Below are positions 1-6,473 of a DNA stretch of 9,593 nucleotides, in pieces. Each line of letters starts with the position of its first letter. Position 1 is the first letter of the stretch. Source of the DNA: JBBQVZ01 sp038211015 (GTDB lineage: Bacteria; Actinomycetota; UBA4738; HRBIN12). The stretch spans positions 1 to 9,593 of the forward strand of contig JBBQVZ010000126.1 of assembly GCA_038211015.1 (NCBI GenBank), given 5' to 3'. Under the pieces are notes generated by a model. That model was not told the DNA's origin. It saw only the letters and a program-made list of their open reading frames with translations, and searched no databases. The position numbers were made by a program, and so were the translations under genes.

Positions 1-25
1 ATCTTCGGCGGCTGATCGCCTGAAG
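1..25 (-). terminator. Weak hairpin downstream of the ABC permease gene
   Basis: Bases 3-10 and 17-25 pair as a stem of about 8 bp with one bulged base and a six-base loop. It lies 12 bases past the permease stop on the minus strand. No T-run can be seen because the window ends, so a role as the operon's transcription terminator is only a guess. Confidence 0.25.
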
Positions 26-36
26 AGCCTCTCCAT

Positions 37-786
37 CTAGGCGACGTCGCGCCGGGAGAAGACGAGCGAGCCCGCGATGGCCGCGCCCGCGGCGTAGATG
101 GCGAGCAGCGCCAGGCCGTTCCCCGGCGAGAGCAGCGTTCCCGGATCTTGCCCGCTGATCGCTGCTGCCGCCGCGCCGGGCAGGAGCCGGCCGATGTCGC
201 CGAGACCGCCGGCGACGTCGCCGGCCAACAGGCCCTCGACGAACAACAGCCACGCGCATAGGCCGATCATCGTTGGTACCTGATTGCGAACGAGTGCGCC
301 TACACCGACGCCGATCGCTGCCCACAACGCCGCCGCAACAGCACTCACCACGATAAGGAGCATGTAGTCGCTACGTATCAGGGCGACGTCGATCCCTCGT
401 GCACGAAGCGCGACAGTGCCCGCGGATGCTGCAACGGCTCCCGCGACGAGCCCGAAGCCCGACCCGATGAGGATGCTCGCCCAGACCTTCGCCGCGACGA
501 TGCGACCGCGCCGCGGCGTGACGAGGAAAGTCGGCCGGATGGTGCCATGACGGATCTCGGCGGTGATCGACATCGCACCGAGCAGGGCGGCGAAAAGGAC
601 GCCGAGGAACTCTCCCCGGCCGAAGACCATCAGCTGCCGTTGGTTACTTCGGAGGTCCTCGACGGGGAGGCCGAAGCAGTGCAGGAGCACGGCGAGCAGG
701 ACGAGTGCGATCATGGCGGCGAAGAGGCCGAGGCAGGTCGGTGTCGATCGCTGCTTGAAGAGCTCGGCGCGTAGCAGGGCGCTCAC
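37..786 (-). CDS. ABC-2 type transporter permease
   Basis: This is the membrane subunit of an ABC exporter, 249 residues, the usual size for a small ABC-2 permease. Hydrophobic segments lie near residues 18-40, 59-75, 102-125, 141-163, 170-190 and 224-243, giving about six helices. Between helices 2 and 3 is a cytosolic stretch, residues 77-93 (EIRHGTIRPTFLVTPRR), typical of permeases that pair with drug- or lantibiotic-type ATPases. The start is a GTG at 784-786 that overlaps the TGA stop of the upstream ATPase gene by 4 bp, so translation of the two subunits is probably coupled. The protein ends in the charged SRRDVA, also common in this family. The substrate cannot be read from the sequence; a hydrophobic drug or lipid-like compound is plausible given the divergent TetR gene. 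Confidence 0.88.
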   Translation of the reverse strand: MSALLRAELFKQRSTPTCLGLFAAMIALVLLAVLLHCFGLPVEDLRSNQRQLMVFGRGEFLGVLFAALLGAMSITAEIRHGTIRPTFLVTPRRGRIVAAKVWASILIGSGFGLVAGAVAASAGTVALRARGIDVALIRSDYMLLIVVSAVAAALWAAIGVGVGALVRNQVPTMIGLCAWLLFVEGLLAGDVAGGLGDIGRLLPGAAAAAISGQDPGTLLSPGNGLALLAIYAAGAAIAGSLVFSRRDVA

Positions 787-1556
787 GAGGCACCCCCGGT
801 CAGCTCGAGGAAGACATCTTCGAGCGTTCTTCCTCGCTGCGTGAGCTCATCGAGCCGCCCGCTCGCCACCATGCGACCCCTATCGATGATCACGACCCGA
901 TCGACCGTCTGCGCGGCCTCCGCGAGCATGTGGCTCGAGACGAGCACCGTCCGACCTTGCTCTGCAAACCGGAGCAGGAAACGCCGCAGCCAGTTGACGC
1001 CCGCGGGATCGAGCCCATTGGCCGGCTCGTCGAGGATCAGCAGCTCAGGGTCGCCGAGGAGCGCCGCAGCCAGTCCGAGCCGTTGTCGCATCCCCAGCGA
1101 GTACGTCTTCACTCGCCGGTCCGCGGCCGCCTCGAGCTCGACGAGCTCCAGCACCTCCTCGGCGCGGTTCGATGGGATCTCCGCAGCGAGCGCGAGCGCG
1201 CGCAGGTGGTTGCGCCCGGACCGCCCAGGGTGGAAGTCGCTCGACTCGAGCACCGCGCCGACCCGACGGGTCGGATGGTCGAGCTCGCGGTAGCGTCGGC
1301 CGAAGACGAGCGTCGACCCCGCGGACGGCTCTGCGAGCCCTAACAGCAGGCGCAAGGTCGTCGTTTTGCCGGCACCGTTCGGGCCGAGGAAGCCGGTGAC
1401 GCTGCCTGCAGGGAGCGAGAACGTGAGGTCGTCGACGGCGACGAGATCGCCGTAGCGCTTGGTCAGCAAGCTGACCATGACGACGGGGTCGTGGCCAGTC
1501 GTGTCAGCCGGAACAGGCAAGGGTCTGTTCCGATCGTGACTCGCTTCCGCGAGCAT
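783..1556 (-). CDS. ABC transporter ATP-binding protein
   Basis: This is the 257-residue nucleotide-binding subunit that powers the permease encoded just downstream. Walker A is GPNGAGKT at residues 58-65, the signature is YSLGM (a variant of LSGGQ) at 152-156, Walker B ends in ILDEP with Asp176 and Glu177, and the switch His is His209 in SSHML. All ATP-hydrolysis residues are therefore present. The C-terminal RGRTLEDVFLELTGG is usual for ABC-2 exporter ATPases (DrrA/CcmA-like class). The ATG at 1554-1556 follows the stop of the small membrane peptide by 10 bp and has only a weak GGGGGTGA upstream, so expression may depend on translation from the gene before it. The first 25 residues, before the conserved fold, are rich in charged and Pro residues and are unusual; a later start at Met27 is possible but has no better RBS. 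Confidence 0.93.
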   Translation of the reverse strand: MLAEASHDRNRPLPVPADTTGHDPVVMVSLLTKRYGDLVAVDDLTFSLPAGSVTGFLGPNGAGKTTTLRLLLGLAEPSAGSTLVFGRRYRELDHPTRRVGAVLESSDFHPGRSGRNHLRALALAAEIPSNRAEEVLELVELEAAADRRVKTYSLGMRQRLGLAAALLGDPELLILDEPANGLDPAGVNWLRRFLLRFAEQGRTVLVSSHMLAEAAQTVDRVVIIDRGRMVASGRLDELTQRGRTLEDVFLELTGGAS

Positions 1557-1566
1557 TCACCCCCAT

Positions 1567-1746
1567 CTAGTGGGCACCAGGACCAAGGATGCCCGTCAGG
1601 TGAAGGAGGACCATCAGAGCGACGACGGCGATCGCGGCGATGATCCCGATGACGAACACCCAACGTCTTGTGCCCGCGGCCTGACCGCGTTCGGCCCCGA
1701 GATCGGTGTCCTCGCGGGTTTCGGGGGAGCGGTGTGGGTCGGCCAT
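1567..1746 (-). CDS. Small single-helix membrane protein
   Basis: A 59-residue peptide, first gene of the ABC operon. A charged N-terminal half (about residues 1-30) is followed by one membrane helix, near residues 31-52 (VFVIGIIAAIAVVALMVLLHL), and a short GILGPGAH tail. I do not recognise a named family; peptides of this kind often sit beside ABC or lipoprotein genes. Two ATG codons are possible. The one at 1753-1755 directly abuts the AGGAGG at 1756-1761, which is too close. The ATG at 1744-1746 lies 9 bases from it and is chosen here. The stop lies 10 bp before the ATPase start, so it is co-transcribed and may drive translation of the ATPase. It could be an accessory subunit of the exporter, or just a leader cistron. 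Confidence 0.6.
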   Translation of the reverse strand: MADPHRSPETREDTDLGAERGQAAGTRRWVFVIGIIAAIAVVALMVLLHLTGILGPGAH

Positions 1747-1785
1747 CTTTGTCATCCTCCTAAATGCGAGAAGCGCGAGGACCCG

Positions 1786-1814
1786 AGGTTATCGAGACAT
1801 AGTGTTGATGTCAA
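1786..1814 (-). promoter_or_regulatory. Promoter of the ABC exporter operon
   Basis: On the minus strand a perfect TTGACA (1814-1809) is followed after 17 bases by TAACCT (1791-1786), then 24 bases to the AGGAGG of the first gene. The -35 is consensus and the spacing ideal; the -10 is weak, which suits a promoter that a repressor must be able to silence. Confidence 0.5.
1796..1814. promoter_or_regulatory. Candidate TetR operator overlapping the -35 box
   Basis: Two nested dyads sit here: GACAT-N7-ATGTC (1796-1812) and TTGA-TG-TCAA (1805-1814). A wider CGAGAC / GTCTCG pair (1793-1798 and 1823-1828) surrounds them. They cover the -35 of the exporter promoter and lie upstream of the tetR -10, the place where a TetR repressor would bind to control both directions. 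That the neighbouring regulator binds here is inferred. Confidence 0.45.
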
Positions 1815-1843
1815 ACCATAGCGTCTCGACTCTAGGCGGAGCG

Positions 1844-1849
1844 TATAAT
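1844..1849 (+). promoter_or_regulatory. TATAAT -10 box of tetR, leaderless layout
   Basis: A perfect TATAAT ends 7 bases before the ATG at 1857. Transcription normally starts about 7 bases after a -10 box, so the mRNA would begin at or within one base of the start codon. No Shine-Dalgarno sequence precedes this ATG, which agrees with a leaderless message, a frequent arrangement in actinobacteria. No good -35 is visible at 17 bases. Confidence 0.6.
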
Positions 1850-1856
1850 CGCGTCG

Positions 1857-2435
1857 ATGCCGAAGCTCTGGACCGAGACGATCGAAACCCACCGGCGGGA
1901 GGTGCGCGACGCGATCCTGGACACCGCGGCATCGTTGGTCGCTGAGCACGGCTTGCTATCGGTATCGATGTCGCAGATCGCCGAAGAGACCGGCATCGGG
2001 CGTGCGACGCTCTACAAGTACTTCCCTGACGTCGAAGCGATCCTGCTTGCCTGGCACGAACGCCAGATCGCCGGCCACCTCGGATATCTCGCCGAGGTCC
2101 GCGACCGAGCCGGCAACGCCGGTGAGCGACTGGAAGTCGTTCTCGAGACGTACGCAGTCATCTCCCAGGGGTCCCGCGGACACCATGACTCCGACTTCGC
2201 GGCGTTCCTCCACAGAGACGAGCACGTCGCCCAGGCGCAGAACCAGGTCCACGAGATGGTTCGAGATCTGCTGACCGAAGCCGCAGAGACCGGCGCCGTC
2301 CGGGATGACGTCACGCCGGACGAGCTTGCGAACTACTGCCTCCACGCCCTCGCCGGAGCCCGCAGCCTGCGGTCCAAAGCCGCGATCCGGCGGCTCGTGA
2401 CGGTCACGCTGGCCGGGTTGCGCTCTCCGATGTGA
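1857..2435 (+). CDS. TetR/AcrR family transcriptional regulator
   Basis: A 192-residue one-component repressor, the usual TetR length. Residues 14-60 form the DNA-binding domain: a helix with ILDTAASLVAEHG, then the helix-turn-helix SMSQIAEETGIGRATLYKYF, which is the family hallmark, then PDVEAILLAWHERQ. The all-helical remainder, with no conserved motif, would bind a ligand and dimerise. It is transcribed away from the ABC exporter operon, and the short shared gap contains dyads over the exporter's -35 box, so it most likely represses the exporter and is released by the exported compound. The start follows a perfect TATAAT by 7 bases and has no RBS, so the transcript is probably leaderless. 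The ligand is unknown. Confidence 0.93.
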   Translation: MPKLWTETIETHRREVRDAILDTAASLVAEHGLLSVSMSQIAEETGIGRATLYKYFPDVEAILLAWHERQIAGHLGYLAEVRDRAGNAGERLEVVLETYAVISQGSRGHHDSDFAAFLHRDEHVAQAQNQVHEMVRDLLTEAAETGAVRDDVTPDELANYCLHALAGARSLRSKAAIRRLVTVTLAGLRSPM

Positions 2436-2474
2436 CTCGGGTCTCAGCGTCCTGGCGCTCAATGCTCGAGTGAG

Positions 2475-2492
2475 TCCATCATGAATGATGGA
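2475..2492. repeat. Perfect palindrome after tetR (8-bp arms)
   Basis: TCCATCAT, a GA spacer, then ATGATGGA. It begins 40 bases after the tetR stop. The AT-rich arms and very small spacer look more like a protein-binding dyad than a terminator, and no T-run follows. Its owner is unknown. Confidence 0.5.
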
Positions 2493-2494
2493 AG

Positions 2495-2511
2495 CCCCGA
2501 CTGTAACGGGG
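2495..2511 (+). terminator. Short GC hairpin after tetR
   Basis: CCCCG, a seven-base loop, then CGGGG, directly after the palindrome at 2475-2492. There is no T-tract, so this is at most a weak intrinsic terminator for tetR. Confidence 0.25.
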
Positions 2512-2769
2512 GACATGGTTCAGTGTGAATGGATTTGGCGACAGACGCGAGCAGTGCCGTCGCCGTCTATCCCAGCTGGCCATTCCCGCGATCGGCATGA
2601 CTTCGAATCTGGAGGTCTGAGATCATGACGAGAACGCCCGCATCCTCCGATTCGGGTCCGGCAGAATCACCAGCGTCAGAGCGGTTGTTCTGCGGTCTCC
2701 GGTTCTGTCACGGTGGATGCGCCCAGAGACGGAATCAGATTAGGAGCCGGAGGGATCGCCACAACGTCC
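2512..2769. other. Non-coding stretch, possible remnant
   Basis: Together with 2436-2511 this leaves about 330 bases with no gene I can support. A GGAGGT at 2611-2616 stands 8 bases before an ATG at 2625, but the frame that follows (to 2870) is Ser/Arg/Pro-rich without recognisable motifs and runs 101 bases into the opposite-strand lipoprotein gene. A second frame, ending in a TAG at about 2774, reads more like a protein (a Gly/Val-rich stretch with SGSVTVDAPRDG), so an eroded gene is possible but unproven. Confidence 0.3.
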
Positions 2770-3387
2770 CTATAGGTTGGTTACCAACGCGATCATCTCG
2801 TCCAGAGAGTCGATCCCCTGAATCTCGTCCTCGTAGGGGCTCTCTTCGCTGGGAGGCTCGAAGGTCATAGGAGTGTCGAGCGTCGACCGGCTCGTCTCGG
2901 CCCACAGTCCCGTCGAGTTCACAACACGGAAGATGCCGGCCTCCTTCCCAGCCTTGTCCCGCAGGAACAGCAAGACGGCTTCCCCCTTGGGGAGCGTGGA
3001 GTTCAGCTGGTTGACCATCTCCTCAGCTTGGTCAGGTATTGCGGGCCCGAGAAACTCGAGAGACACGGATTCTCCGAGGTCGCGTCCAGCTACGGTCTTG
3101 TCTATGAGGATGCTGGCATTGATGAAGGTCACGACGTCCTCAGCGGCATCGCCTCGGATCTGTCGGCCAACCGAGAACCCACCCAGCGTGCCCACGACGA
3201 CCGAGTCAGAACTCGCCTTCATCTCGTCGAGAGACGCGTAGTTCTCCACCTAGCGAGCATCGAAACGGAGGGGGGCCCAGAACGATGAATCCTCCTGGGT
3301 CGCCTGATCCGAGGACCCTTGCGAGCAGCCCGAAACAAGAGCCACGGCGAGCAGCGGAAGAACGAGACTGTGAACTCGCTTTCTCAT
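2770..3387 (-). pseudogene. Lipoprotein gene interrupted by in-frame TAG
   Basis: Read from the ATG at 3385-3387, which has AGGAGG six bases upstream, the gene opens with a classic lipoprotein signal: MRKR, a hydrophobic core, and the lipobox LVSGC with Cys21 as the lipidated residue. A Ser/Gln/Asp-rich linker follows, then an amber codon at 3250-3252 (codon 46). The frame continues without change from a GTG at 3247-3249 for 159 codons with a protein-like sequence (NYASLDEMKASSDSVVVGTLGG, a common opening of actinobacterial surface lipoproteins). Intact, it would have about 205 residues. Annotators may call only the downstream part (2770-3249), but that start has no RBS and lacks the export signal. 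It lies 35 bp behind the metalloprotease gene, so the two form an operon. Function of the domain is unknown. A true nonsense mutation, a read error or suppression could explain the TAG; I favour a mutation. Confidence 0.72.
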
Positions 3388-3422
3388 CGGCGTCCTCCTA
3401 CGACTCATCGTGACGATCCTCA

Positions 3423-3998
3423 TCACGGATAGTTGGCGTTGATGTGGTTCGTATCGTGAGGGATCAGATCTTCGCCTTGTTGGGACATGCAGGAAACCAG
3501 ATTCGTGAAGCGATGTCGTAACCCCACACTGTGACCGAGTTCCTCACAGGCGAGCGACTTCGCGGAGTTCACTCCGAAGCGGGTGTTGTACTTGACGAAC
3601 GCTAACGAGCACACTTGGTTGGGATGAGAGCCGGTCGTCGTGCCAGCACACTGGTTGACACCTACCCATCCTGTGTTCCCGTAGTCCGAGTCGAACGTGC
3701 AAACGTCCCACACAGAATCCGGACAACTTGAAGGAGTCCGAGCGCCACATTCAGATCAGTAGGATTGGAACTCCTCATTCGCAGCAGAAGTCACGCCATT
3801 GAAAAAGAACGTCTGCAAGGCACGACGTCCTACTGATCAGGACGCGGTCTCCGTCAGCCAGACGCCATTGCTGTTCACCGCTGTGCCAGGGGTCCCCGCG
3901 GATCCAAAATTGGTCCCAAACGCGGGAAGGGAGTACCCCACCAGAAGCGACATCAGCAGAACGACTATCCAACCGGACGAAACGCCACGTCTCAGCAT
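3423..3998 (-). pseudogene. Secreted metalloprotease-like gene, broken
   Basis: An ATG at 3996-3998 with GAGGAG six bases upstream starts a signal peptide (MLRRG, hydrophobic core, cleavage near LPAFG), then mature sequence TNFGSAGTPGTAVNSNGVWL, a typical opening of small actinobacterial secreted proteins. The same frame holds TGA at 3837-3839 (codon 54) and at 3756-3758 (codon 81), then runs open to 3423 (codon 191). The C-terminal half has CEELGHSVGLRH (residues 151-162), a variant of the zinc motif HExxHxxGxxH with Glu152 where the first His is expected, and a Met-turn-like SCM at 169-171. Around the second TGA, another frame reads NPTDLNVALGLL, which looks like the conserved middle of this family, so two compensating frameshifts are likely there. 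The lipoprotein gene follows by 35 bp. Without the first zinc ligand, activity is doubtful even if repaired; from memory, relatives also vary at that position. Confidence 0.68.
3754..3838. repeat. 11-bp inverted repeat holding both TGA stops
   Basis: GATCAGTAGGA at 3754-3764 and its exact reverse complement at 3828-3838 flank 63 bases. Each arm carries one of the two in-frame TGA codons of the broken protease gene (3756-3758 fully, 3837-3839 in part). A second dyad, CGTCCT-N7-AGGACG, lies at 3826-3844. Chance alone could give such a repeat somewhere in a window this size. Confidence 0.5.
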
Positions 3999-4128
3999 CG
4001 AGTGCTCCTCGTCATCGTCTCGGAGCTGCCCCGGATCACTTCGGAAGCCAGTTGGCTGTCACGGGGTGCAGACGCGAGTTAGCGCCCCAGAGTTCCTTCG
4101 AGCTTAGCCAATTCACCTGATGTCAGTG

Positions 4129-4143
4129 CCTGCCTTCGGCAGG
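4129..4143. repeat. CCTGCC-TTC-GGCAGG hairpin
   Basis: A perfect six-base-pair stem with a three-base loop, in the non-coding region between the protease and oxidase genes. No T-run follows on either strand, so it is more likely a structural or binding element, or a terminator remnant, than an active terminator. Confidence 0.35.
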
Positions 4144-4255
4144 AGCATTCCCAGCAAGGCATTCGATTTGCAACCGGTGCGAGAGAACAGTTTCATGCAA
4201 ACGCCGCATCTCGGGATGGCGGGGCGTGCCAATGGATGTGATCATCAAGTTATCA

Positions 4256-4271
4256 CTAGGCATGTGCCTAG
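4256..4271. promoter_or_regulatory. CTAGGCA-TG-TGCCTAG dyad, candidate operator
   Basis: A perfect 7-bp-arm inverted repeat with a two-base spacer, about 290 bases before the oxidase start. The compact symmetry fits a dimeric regulator. The bound factor is unknown, as no regulator gene lies next to it. Confidence 0.4.
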
Positions 4272-4562
4272 GGACACGGGGAGCTTGCGGGGTGTATGCC
4301 AAGTTTTCGGGCACCGCGTGAGGGAGTGGGATACCGAACAGTCCTTCTCATCTGGTCCACTCGCTGGCCTTGGACCCTTTCCAGCGCAGGGGGACTTCAG
4401 ACGCGAAGGGCGGCGAGCATTATCACCGGCGGCGCATGGACGCCACGAATGAGCGTAGGGGCAGGGGGCCGATGAGTCTGCCGTTATAGACGAACAAACG
4501 CGCAGGCGTGGTCGATGCTTGCGGACTCGCGAGCGAGAGTCGATTCAACGACGGAGGCGACA

Positions 4563-6365
4563 ATGGCCAAGCAGGGCCCAACCGACCAGAAGAAGTCAGA
4601 CACGAGGAAGGTCAAGCTCGACTCTGCGGTCCATCGGCGGATTCTCACCCTCCTGAATGAGGCCGTTCGCCCAGAGGACCTCGTTCATGAGAGGGTCGTG
4701 GCTCTCCACGAAGGGGATCCCTTCCACGAGGACAACCCTGAGGCGCTGGAGCTGGAGCCGGATACGCTCGTGGATCCCGCAATCGCGAAGAAGATCATCG
4801 CGGCAAGAGACAAGACGTTCCCTTTGGGATTCCGCAACTTCAGGGAGGTCCTCGATGTCGCACAGCTCGATTGGGAAGTCTTCGACAGGGTATTGCACCA
4901 CCTGAGCGACACGTTCTTCGGTAGCTGGTCCCTCTTCCCGCAGAGCCTCCCGCGGAGAGGTCCGGGTTCCTACGACGGCGTGGTCCACGCGGCGATGCTG
5001 CACACTGGCAAAGTCTTGTTCATCACGGCCGACGAAACGACTCTGCTTTGGGATCCGGAAGACGCTACGCCCGCCACCTTTGAAGACCCGGTGAACCAGC
5101 CACACCTAACTCCTGATGCCGCGTCGGGCTATTCGGTGCTGTGCGGGGGACATTCTTTCCTGTCTGATGGACAGCTCCTGGTCGCTGGCGGCGGTGGATA
5201 CGGTCCGCACTCGAAAGCGGTATGGGGCTACAAGTTCGACCCCCCCAGCAAGACGTGGACGAGGACTACGGGAAGGATGGCGCATGATCGCTGGTACCCC
5301 ACGGTCTTGACACTAGGCGACCAGCGAATCGCCAACAGCCATGAGGTGCTAGTCACTTGCGGCCACGGCGCCGGTGATATGGAGATCTACGATGAGGCCT
5401 CCGATAGCTTCATGGAGGTGACGGCTGGTGACGACAAGCCATTTCCGAACCTCTACCCTGGTCTGCATCTGCTTCCCAACCACGGCGTCTTCTATTCAAG
5501 AACTGGATGGGCAAGCGCGGGACCCGGCGGCGGCCCGTTTCCGGGTGACGATCAGTCCGCCTATTTCACCCTGACGGGACCCACCACGGGCGTCTGGAAC
5601 AACATCGCACCCGTCTCTCCGTCAAGACCGGATCGCACGAAGGGCAGCTCTGTCATGTTGGTGAGCAGCACAGCCCCCTACGTTCGGATCCTGGTCCTGG
5701 GTGGATCGGATCCCGCGACCAACAACACCTACGAAGTCTTCGACGCGACAACACTGTCCCCGACGGCGAACTGGAGCGCGCCAATACTATTTCCCGATGG
5801 CGAACACCGGAGTCTGAGTAGCGCCGTGTTGCTGCCGGACGGCAGTGTATTCGTGTGCGGAGGCATCCAGAGGCCAAACTCTCCCTGTACGTCGTTCAAC
5901 CCCCAGACCAATTCATGGTCTGCGAGGGATGCCCTGCCATCAATCCGTGACTATCATTCGGTGGCCTTGCTGCTGCCGAGCGGCAAGGTCATGATGTCTG
6001 GCTGGAACAACACGTCGATCGATATCTACAGTCCTCCATACCTGTTTCGCGGCGCAAGGCCAATCATCTCTGCCGCTCCGGCGCTGGTCCATCACGGTCA
6101 GAGTTTCGTCATCGAGTCTCCGGACGCAGCTTCAATCATCCGCGTGGTTCTGGTAAGACCGATGGCTGCTACCCACCAGACAGATACGGAGCAAAAGGTC
6201 CTGGAGATGCCCTACATCCATGACCACGCGAATCCAACCAGGCTGACGTTGACTGCCCCTCACGGTGGTCACCCGCATTCATTTGCGCAGCAGGGCTATT
6301 ACATGATGTTCGCGCTCAACGCGGGTGGAGTGCCTTCGATCGCCACATGGATCTACTTGCACTGA
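4563..6365 (+). CDS. Galactose/glyoxal-oxidase-like copper radical oxidase
   Basis: A 600-residue protein. The start at 4563 is chosen because GGAGG stands 5 bases upstream; an ATG at 4515 in the same frame has no RBS. Residues 1-123 are charged and helical, without signal peptide or membrane helix; 75-123 (IIAARD, then FPLGFRNFREVLDV) resemble a helix-hairpin-helix-like module. Residues 125-480 form a seven-blade-type kelch propeller with repeated LLPDG/SG...V.GG strands. Residues 490-600 match the galactose oxidase C-terminal early-set domain (DUF1929), ending in GYYMMFALNAGGVPS. All five copper-site residues are in place: Cys194 (LCGGHS) and Tyr245 (RWYPT) for the Cys-Tyr cofactor, axial Tyr464 with His465 (DYHS), and His538 (THQTD). 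It should oxidise a primary alcohol or aldehyde with O2, giving H2O2. The substrate is unknown. The lack of an export signal is odd, as known members act outside the membrane. Confidence 0.88.
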   Translation: MAKQGPTDQKKSDTRKVKLDSAVHRRILTLLNEAVRPEDLVHERVVALHEGDPFHEDNPEALELEPDTLVDPAIAKKIIAARDKTFPLGFRNFREVLDVAQLDWEVFDRVLHHLSDTFFGSWSLFPQSLPRRGPGSYDGVVHAAMLHTGKVLFITADETTLLWDPEDATPATFEDPVNQPHLTPDAASGYSVLCGGHSFLSDGQLLVAGGGGYGPHSKAVWGYKFDPPSKTWTRTTGRMAHDRWYPTVLTLGDQRIANSHEVLVTCGHGAGDMEIYDEASDSFMEVTAGDDKPFPNLYPGLHLLPNHGVFYSRTGWASAGPGGGPFPGDDQSAYFTLTGPTTGVWNNIAPVSPSRPDRTKGSSVMLVSSTAPYVRILVLGGSDPATNNTYEVFDATTLSPTANWSAPILFPDGEHRSLSSAVLLPDGSVFVCGGIQRPNSPCTSFNPQTNSWSARDALPSIRDYHSVALLLPSGKVMMSGWNNTSIDIYSPPYLFRGARPIISAAPALVHHGQSFVIESPDAASIIRVVLVRPMAATHQTDTEQKVLEMPYIHDHANPTRLTLTAPHGGHPHSFAQQGYYMMFALNAGGVPSIATWIYLH

Positions 6366-6473
6366 TCGATGGCCGTCCACTCAGGCGGGCTCCCGAGGTT
6401 CAATCCGGAAAGAGCGAGTCCTGACCACAATGCTGGATGTGCGGTGACCCACCCGGGGCGGGATCTGCGGACG
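6366..6473. other. Convergent intergenic gap, no clear terminator
   Basis: A 108-base gap between the oxidase stop and the end of the broken DoxX-like gene on the other strand. It has GC-rich patches (near 6450-6465) but no stem followed by a T-run. Nothing else is recognisable. Confidence 0.4.

Larger units (their letters stand above)
3999..4562. other. Long non-coding divergent region
   Basis: About 560 bases between the divergently read protease and oxidase genes. An open frame at 4120-4452 (110 codons) has no RBS, no recognisable motif and unnatural composition, so I leave it out. The region holds the two dyads listed separately and must contain promoters for both sides, but I can point to no consensus -35/-10 pair with confidence. 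Confidence 0.5.

Noticed and set aside
841..1343. Plus-strand frames opposite the ABC ATPase
   Set aside because: Shadow frames without RBS or motifs, opposite a gene with all ABC signatures.
1956..2516. Minus-strand 186-codon frame over tetR
   Set aside because: It reads the complement of a clear TetR helix-turn-helix gene and has no family resemblance.
2625..2870. Open frame of 81 codons preceded by GGAGGT
   Set aside because: The RBS is fair, but the product is Arg/Ser/Pro-rich without recognisable features and overlaps the convergent lipoprotein gene by 101 bases. Kept only as a possible remnant.
3754..3838. Invertible DNA switch bounded by the 11-bp inverted repeat
   Set aside because: The stops lie in the arms and would remain after inversion, the present orientation gives the family-like reading, and no recombinase gene is in the window.
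4120..4452. 110-codon open frame between the protease and oxidase genes
   Set aside because: No ribosome binding site, no motif or membrane segment, and composition typical of random reading of GC-rich DNA.
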